Shown here one piece after another: positions 57,729-64,000 of a DNA stretch of 64,000 nucleotides. The notes beneath the pieces are model-generated. The model was given only the letters and a program-made list of their open reading frames with translations, was not told the origin of the DNA and made no database searches. The stretch is from positions 380,023 through 444,022 of the forward strand of contig JAHLKC010000013.1 of the NCBI GenBank assembly GCA_025449115.1, given 5' to 3'. Within the stretch, counting starts at the first letter, position 1; every line of letters starts with the position of its first letter. The position numbers and the translations under genes were made by a program. The DNA is from Chytridium lagenaria. Lineage: Eukaryota > Chytridiomycota > Chytridiomycetes > Chytridiales > Chytridiaceae.

Positions 57729-58940
57729 TTACTGTAAGTCAATGAGCGAGCATCAAAGAACGACGAAAACTATACAAAAATGATCGTAGCATCGATCGTT
57801 ATTTTTATGTAACTTTTCAAATTGAAATTAAAAGGAAAAACGACGATATCGTAAAAACGCAATTCCGTCATCAATAATGAGGTTATATAGAAAAACTTTG
57901 AAGATTCTAAGATACACTTCGCGCCTTTGAATTTTAGGTAGAAATTCGTGTACGAAATCTTAAAATTGGATGCGAAATCTTAAGTCGAAGATTTAGGTAC
58001 TTTATTAAAGTGATATGTAGTCGAAAATCAGCTACAAAAGTATTTTGAAAAGACTTTATGATTCCTTTCATCGGTATAACTTAGAATATCTAAGCTTTCA
58101 ATGCGGGGAGGCAATCGTGATAAAGATCACTTGCATCTATATCTTAACGTTGGACCCTGGGGTCTAACATTTAAGTAAGATTTTTGTGTAACATGATTGA
58201 AAAAAGTAAAATGAATAAAGGTCATTTAAAAGGGGTTCGATCGTTTGATTTTATTCCATTAAGTATCAGCGATAGAACAAATCGCTTTTACGAATCCGAT
58301 AGATTTTATATCGATCTACTAATATCTCAAATTTCAAAATTATTTAACTCAAATTGAGCGAGTAATAATTACTCGAAAAAATAGTTATTAATAAAAGTCT
58401 ACTAATTCGTCCAAAAACTCTCGAAATGAAAGTAAAAATGGTGTAAAGACCATTTACATATAAATAGTGGTTGAAAACCATCTTGTTTATAAGAAAAGAG
58501 GCTTCGGGGTCTCTATAAAAACCTCGAAGTCCTCATAAAAGGTGGTCGGGGGGCCACTACAGCCCCCACAGTCAGCCCTGCATTACACAGGGTCAGATAA
58601 AAACAGTCCTAATCGACCTATGACCCCCAGGGGCTTAGGTGTTTCAGATCTGGGTGGCATGTGGAGAGTCCAGGCCAGCGCATGCATCTATACTAAATAA
58701 ATTTTGGCAGGAATGGCAGGAATTTTGACAGGTTGGTGCAGTGCGGGGGGGAATGGTTGGAAGACCCTAGAGACCCGACTTGCGATCTCGCCGCGACCGT
58801 GCGCGCGAATTCGACGATCAATATCTCGTTCGAAAGAGGGGAACCGTAGCCATAAATGATGTAAAAACAAAAGGATTAATAAATAAATAAAAGAGATCGG
58901 AAAGAAACAAAAACCACCATATTAAGGTTGGGCCCCCATC
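57729..58940. other. Leader region of element 1
   Basis: 1.2 kb between the 5' LTR and the first ORF. AT-rich, no long ORF; presumably the 5' untranslated leader with packaging signals. Confidence 0.5.
58925..58938 (-). other. Candidate primer-binding site of element 1
   Basis: Two bases inside the 5' LTR the minus strand reads TGGGGGCCCAACC. A TGG start at this position is typical of a site complementary to the 3' CCA end of a tRNA. The matching tRNA was not identified. Confidence 0.45.
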
Positions 58941-59871
58941 TGTGAAGTTCTCTCTAGTGGCCTCCTCTGCTCAGCCTTGACATACAGAGGTAGAGAACCA
59001 CATTGTAGGTGACGATACTAACTCCCTGGATGTACTCCAGAGTCGAGAATAAAGCCCTACTCATCCGTTAAGGGATGCAAGGATTTGGTGTGCTGTGGTT
59101 TGTGTTTCGTTCTGATCGTTAGTAGAAGGGGGAAAATGAAGGGAAATGCCTCATAACTAGGTCCAAAGTGACGAGGGGAAAGGGTTCTACGAGAAGGGAT
59201 TCCATCCCGCTCCAAGGAATGTGTCAGGTCTCCGTTACTGCTCCTTATAACCGTTTTAACGTGTTGTTTCTATTGTCTCATCCATCCACGGGCTTCTTAT
59301 GTGCCGCTACTCCCACTCCAAACATGGGATGGCATATGTCGTCAACAATATAGCAACAGACGTGGTTTCCGACCAGACCCTCGAAGGAATCATGCAAATA
59401 AGGCGTATTTCTACTGCTCATACCTTCTTAGAAGTTCATCTTGGTCTGGGTTGCGGTCTCTCCCGGCGACGCCATCACCTGAGCACCCGCTGGCAACATT
59501 CAATACACTATAGATAATAAAAGGGGTTGGTGAAAGCTCAGCCAGAGGCTGGCCTGAAGCCAGAGGGCCTTCAGGTCTTTGGGGTGAACGTAAATCTATT
59601 CAACTTTCTACAAATAATAAAACAATACATAAAGGGGAATCAAATAACAACAACAGGCATCTCGACCAACGTGGTAGCATGTCATAAGTTGGCATACCAC
59701 GTCGACCGCCCTTCCTTCTATAAAAACCTCTCTCGTATCTATGGGGAAAAACTATGAAAAACCCCGAGAGGGAAAAGAATGGAACGGGAACAAGGAAATA
59801 AGGATAAGGGCACGACGTCTATATAAGCGACGCATTCATGCCTCTCGGTGAGGTTATCTTATAATCTCACA
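58941..59871 (-). repeat. 5' LTR of element 1
   Basis: Second copy of the terminal repeat, 931 bp. In the direction of transcription of the element (minus) it precedes the ORFs. The right boundary ends CTCACA, after which similarity to the other copy stops. Confidence 0.95.
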
Positions 59872-61200
59872 CCTTTCCTTTTCTAAGATAGACGCGTCTG
59901 AACGCGTCGTTGAGATTTAGTTTAGTCTCCTCTCTCTTTCGTTAAACAGTTTTTCTTTTAAGTTGTTTTTCCACTCCTTGATGTTTGTTTTAGTTTGAAG
60001 TTTTTTCGTTATCCTGTTTATCCGCCAATCACGTTTGTTACGCGTCGCGTGAATTATGTTTTGTTTCCGACGCGTTTGGTTTGTGTGATTCGTTTATTTT
60101 CTTGTTTATCTTTGTTTCATTTTATTTCCCCTTATCCCTGAAGCCTGTTTGTATATGCGATGTTGATGCCGCATATGGCTTGCTTATTGATGCGGCAGGT
60201 TGGCCGCTTTGTTATGGGGGATTCATTGGTTCACGCGTCTTGAACGAATCAAAAGCGTGATGAAGTGGCGTCTGCCGCTAGGGGAAGCGTTTTAGTCTAA
60301 GAACGCGTATAAAAGGCAAAGTACTTTATTGAATAAAATCAAGTGAACATTTTATGAGCCCCGAAACTCTGTTAAAAGTAATAACGAAATGAATACGTTA
60401 AGAGTTTAAAGTTAAAGTTGGAAGAATTTGTTTAAGTTCATTTTATCAGCGCCGGATTTGACCTTCTTCGAAGAAAAAAAAAAAAAAAAAGGTTTTCTAA
60501 ATTCGTTCAACGTCGGTCTCGAACCGACGACACCAGATGACATAGAAAAAAGATTTTCAAAATTCGTTCGACGTCAGTCTCGAACCGACAACACGGCGTT
60601 GATAATTCTAAAAAATACCGTTCTTCACTTTCATTTTTACTTATTTCCTTGTGTCACGGAAAACCATTTTTCCTCCGGATATTATAGAAATCCTTGTCTC
60701 ACCTTATAATCTTATTTTTTCCATGAACGACATTTTCCACGATGAATTTCTTTCCATGAGTTATATTTCTTTCTATGTTTGTTTTCTTTCTTTTTCCACC
60801 TTTCTAAAAAAGGCTAACTCTCTTTTCCATCTTTACTTTCCTTCCTTTTTCTTTTCTATCGTCGACCCCTATCTAGCACCGGTCGACCCCTTTTTCCTTC
60901 TCGTGATGAGGACCCGACAACGTCGCTTAACGACGAGACGTCGCTACAGTCTTCTGAAGAAGGACCCCCTCCTTTTTTTCCATGACTCTCACCTTTTCGC
61001 GTCCCTTTTTTTCTATTCTTTTACGCGCTTTTCTTTCTCCTTTCTTTTACGCGCTTTTTCACTTAACCTTGTTCTTTCGTCCACTATAAAAAGGACAGCT
61101 GGACATTAAATAAAATCACTTCGAAAAAAACTATCTTTTATTGCCCTAGATATTTACAATATTCCTCGGAACCTTCCCCACTTAAGGACGTTCCCTCACA
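59872..61200 (+). repeat. Upstream region and 5' LTR end of element 2
   Basis: Immediately before a TGG primer-binding-site-like sequence (61203) the DNA ends ...CCCTCACA at 61200, a typical LTR 3' end. A TATAAAAA box (61085-61092) and an AATAAA (about 61110) fit a U3-R layout on the plus strand. The left LTR boundary cannot be set because the partner LTR lies outside the window; the stretch from 59872 to about 60400 may be older spacer. Confidence 0.5.
60491..60594 (-). repeat. Two tandem tRNA T-arm (B-box)-like units
   Basis: Copies of 43 bp at 60491-60533 and 60552-60594 (period 61 bp). On the minus strand each contains GTCGGTTCGAGAC-YGAC, which folds like a tRNA T-arm (5-bp stem, 7-base TTCGAGA loop) and matches the pol III B-box GGTTCGANNC. 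No acceptor, D- or anticodon arms fit around them, so these are not intact tRNA genes. Confidence 0.6.
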
Positions 61201-61202
61201 AT

Positions 61203-61218
61203 TGGTAGCACTTCAGAA
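61203..61218 (+). other. Candidate primer-binding site of element 2
   Basis: TGGTAGCACTTCAGA starts two bases after the inferred LTR end; TGGTA-type sites are common in Ty3/Gypsy elements. The complementary tRNA was not identified. Confidence 0.45.
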
Positions 61219-61262
61219 AAACAATCCCTCCTCCATCCCTCTTGACCACCTCACGTCTCAAC

Positions 61263-62560
61263 ATGTCCCATCAAGGCTCTCCCGAACCTGCTCTTCTGAA
61301 ACCAGGTTGCCCACGTCGTCACAAGCCTCCAAGAACAGATCGCCTCCCTTCAGGCAAGACTTGATCAAGTCTCCTCGGTCCCTCAAGAGTCTGACCAAGA
61401 TTCAAGCCCAAGGCTCCCAGAGTTCCGTATCACGTCTCGCAAGCCTCCCACCTTCAACGGTGACCTTCGAAAGAAAACCCGCTCACGAAGCTCAAGCCGC
61501 CATCGATGAGTACCTCCATCAATCTGCAGAGGACGCCAGACTTTACGACTTCCTTGGAGACTTTGAGGAACCAAGATACCGTAATCAAAAGACCTACGTC
61601 GATTGGATCTCCACCGGCCTTGACGGTATCGCGCTCACCTACTGGCGAAGGATCGACCCTGACACTCGACACACGATGACATGGTCAGACTACTGCAAAT
61701 GGGTTCGCGACGCATTCTCCTCCTCCCTCACCCTCCAACAAGCATTGGACGCTCTCGACAAAATCGAACCAAAAGAAGGCGGCCACTCTCTATTCACAAC
61801 AGTTCAACGAGTTAGTGCAGCTATCGAAGGATCCGGTATCATCTACCCTGAAGTTATCCTCTGCTACAAGTACCGACGAGGTCTCAAGCCCATCCTCCGT
61901 ACCAATGAAGACCTTTTCCAGATCCAGAACGACCTTGTTCGACTTCAGCGGGAGACTGAGCGACTCGACGATTTCCATTGGCGTGAAGGAAACCATTCCC
62001 GCGACAACAAGGGCAGAGATCAGCAGGGCCATCGGCGGAATTTTCGACCTAGAGACAAGCCAAGTAACCAAGGACCCGCTCCCATGGAAATCGACAACAC
62101 CCAAGCACTCGTACCAGGCTTACCGAACAAGAAAAACTCACCTATCGCAACAACGGTTGGTGCACCTACTGCCGCTCTCATGACCACAAGTACGAGGACT
62201 GCAACGCCCCCGGTATTCGTCGCCCAAAACAAAGCCGCTCCAACAACTTCGAGGCCTACGAGGACGACGATGACGAAGAGGAAGAAGAAGAGCTCACCGT
62301 CGGCAACAGCCGACAGGCTGGCTCTCAGACTTAAAGACCCTACAGCGCGCGCTCCCTCTGGCTGCACCCAAGTCCAGAGGTCGAGCGCGCAGAAGTCAAC
62401 AGTGGACCCGCGAACTCCACTGGTGACGATGCTCCTCCTCGCAAACACCTCTAAAAGACCTCATCAACACTCCACCTTAGCAAGCCATCACCTCAGGCCT
62501 CAAGAATCTTACGAAAGCCTTCTCGTCATTCAAGGCACGATCAACAACCGACCGCCAAGA
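61263..62560 (+). CDS. Element 2 Gag
   Basis: ATG at 61263 (MSHQGSPEPALL). A coiled-coil-like segment (LQEQIASLQARLDQVSS) is followed after a frame change by the capsid (EYLHQSAEDARLYDFLGDFE, WISTGLDGIALTYWRRIDP, WSDYCKWVRDAFSSSLTLQQ), a basic RGN-like region (RDQQGHRRNFRPRDKP) and a canonical zinc knuckle CTYCRSHDHKYEDC (C-x2-C-x4-H-x4-C, 62161-62202), then an acidic DDDDEEEEEE stretch. Frames change near 61310 and 62110. Forms particles and binds RNA. Confidence 0.8.
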
Positions 62561-64000
62561 TCCTTATAGACGGAGGAGCCACTCACTCCTTCGTCAAAGA
62601 ATCCCTCGCTTATTCGGTCTCATCTCCCACTAAAGAAGACAAGTTCAATATAAAACTCGCCGCACCACCTCAAGAACGGTTCGCGGACGCCTCTTCAAGA
62701 ACCTTACCCTCAACATCGACCGATACACTGTCTCTCAAGATTTTGTTTCGCCCCTATCGCTTACGATGTCATCCTAGGGAAGGACTGGTTAACTGCAATC
62801 AACCCTCGCATCGACTGGAAAAACAATACCGTCATGTTCGCCGACCATCGTTGGATCTGCAAGGACTACTCCCCCATCCAAGTCGATCACATCTCGGCCA
62901 AGACCTTCAATAAACTCGCAAAACAGCCTGGAGCAAGAATCGGAGTCGTCAACATCAAGGACCTCGCGGAAATGCTATCCGCCTCCTGTCACCACCTCTC
63001 TCGACGCGTCTCCCCCTCCAGAGCAAGATCACATACTCAAGACCACAAGCGACGCCAACGACAAGGATGCTCAGGTTCTCGCAACCTCCCAGACAATATC
63101 AAAGCAATGGTCAAGGAATTCCCCACCGTCTTCTCGGAATACATTGGCACTCCTCCTTCACGTCTTTCAATCACAAGATCGAGCTCGAGGATTCCACGGC
63201 AAAGCCCCGCATCGCCCCATCTACCCTCTCTCAGAAGAAGAACTCGCATCCCTCAAGAAAGAGCTCGAGTTTCTCCTCGACAATGGGAGAATCAAGCCAT
63301 CATCCTCAGCATACGGCGCTCCTATCTTCTACATCGCTCAGGCCGGCAAACTTAGGTTGGTCATCGATTACCGCGCCCTCAACAAGAATACAGTCAAGAA
63401 CAGAACGGCGCTCCCAAACATCACCGAGATCCTCGACAGGCTTCGTAAGGCAAAGTATTTCTCAAAGCTCGACCTCGCTTCTGGATATCATCAAATTCGC
63501 ATCACCCCTGAAGATACCCACAAGACTGCCTTTCGCACAAGTACGGCCACTTTGAATGGGTCGTTATGCCTTTCGGTCTCGCAAACGCCCCAGCCACCTT
63601 CCAGTCAATGGTCAATAGCATCTTTCAAGACTACGTCGACGAGTTCCTCATCGCCTACATGGACGACATCTTGGTATTCTCAGAAACACAGGAGGAACAT
63701 GAAGAACACTTACGCAAAGTCTTGGCCCGACTTCAGGAACACCAACTTCATTGCCGCCTTCACAAGTGCGCCTTCTTCACTTCCGAAGTCGAATACCTAG
63801 GATTCCACGTTTCTCGCGGTCACCTAGAGGTTCTTCCATCACGAGTTAAGGCTATTCAAGATTTCGAATCCCCTACCTCCTGGACAGAACTCCGCTCCTT
63901 CATAGGTCTCGCAAACACGATTCATCGATTCATCTCTCGACACGCCAGTCTTCTCGCCCCTCTGACTGAACTCCTAAGAGGTGCCGGAAACAAGAAACGC
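62545..64000 (+). CDS. Element 2 Pol: protease and reverse transcriptase (cut by window end)
   Basis: Protease motif KILIDGGATHSFVKESL (about 62545-62600), again D-G-G. RT: KLRLVIDYRALNKNTVKN, FSKLDLASGYHQIRI, MPFGLANAPATFQS, AYMDDILVFSETQ (YMDD box, about 63655), LHKCAFFTSEVEYLGFHVSR, SFIGLANTIHRFI. Frame changes near 62690, 63140 and 63540. RNase H and integrase are expected to the right of the window. Clearly a different Ty3/Gypsy lineage from element 1 (YMDD versus YIDD, normal zinc knuckle, opposite strand). Confidence 0.88.

Larger units (their letters stand above)
42492..59871 (-). mobile_element. 17.4-kb Ty3/Gypsy chromodomain LTR retrotransposon with an EEP endonuclease domain
   Basis: Two near-identical direct repeats of about 931 bp (42492-43423 and 58941-59871) beginning TGTGAAG and ending CTCACA flank 15.5 kb whose long ORFs all read on the minus strand. 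In minus orientation the order is 5' LTR (58941-59871), leader, two ORFs of unknown function, gag-like ORF with a zinc-knuckle-like motif, an unknown ORF, aspartic protease, reverse transcriptase, RNase H, an unknown ~300-residue region, an APE/exonuclease-III-type endonuclease, HHCC + DDE integrase, another unknown region, chromodomain, 3' LTR. RT-RNase H-integrase order and the chromodomain place it in Ty3/Gypsy (chromovirus-like). LTRs differ at only a handful of sites, so insertion is recent. No target-site duplication is found (GTAAT left, CCTTT right). Confidence 0.93.

Overview
The window is a eukaryotic nuclear segment from a fungus. Genes are split by short GT-AG introns (about 40-440 bp). 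The gene set includes a fungal-type pyruvate kinase, an FMP25-like mitochondrial RCC1 protein, a PHO80/PCL-like cyclin, a WSC-type wall sensor, arrestin-like proteins, a secreted phospholipase B-like esterase and an oxalate/formate-antiporter-like MFS carrier. The tandem DOMON + dopamine-beta-hydroxylase-like genes and low-complexity AT-rich spacers favour an early-diverging (chytrid-like) fungus; that placement is inference.

Layout. 1-2.9 kb: two arrestin-like genes (minus). 4.0-8.0 kb: a multi-exon Ser-rich protein of unknown function (plus). 8.2-10.6 kb: a WSC-like single-pass sensor with 26-residue cytosolic repeats. 11.3-16.0 kb: tandem DOMON/copper monooxygenase paralogs. 16.3-17.4 kb: a repeat protein ending in a CaaX box. 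17.9-20.4 kb: FMP25-like (minus). 21.7-23.5 kb: F-box protein. 24.8-27.9 kb: cyclin. 28.8-30.6 kb: DMT-superfamily transporter. 31.1-32.8 kb: pyruvate kinase, the only long gene with fully consistent frames. 33.1-33.4 kb: small basic-tailed protein. 34.0-35.7 kb: DxD glycosyltransferase (minus). 36.0-37.8 kb: phospholipase B-like GDSL hydrolase (minus). 39.6-41.7 kb: MFS transporter.

42.5 kb to the right end is retrotransposon territory. A 17.4-kb Ty3/Gypsy chromodomain element (minus strand, 42492-59871, near-identical 0.93-kb LTRs) carries reverse transcriptase, RNase H, integrase and chromodomain. Unusually it also encodes a complete APE/exonuclease-III-type (EEP) endonuclease domain between RNase H and integrase, plus several large domains and ORFs I do not recognise. 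EEP endonucleases are the hallmark of non-LTR retrotransposons, so this is the strongest candidate for an undescribed system here. A second, different Ty3/Gypsy element (plus strand) begins near 60-61 kb and runs off the window.

Caveat: most genes, host and transposon alike, show single-base frame changes, often at homopolymers. The simplest reading is residual long-read assembly error, so many coding features below are described as one gene although no single open frame spans them. Exon borders given to the base are those where splice sites and reading phase agree; others are approximate.
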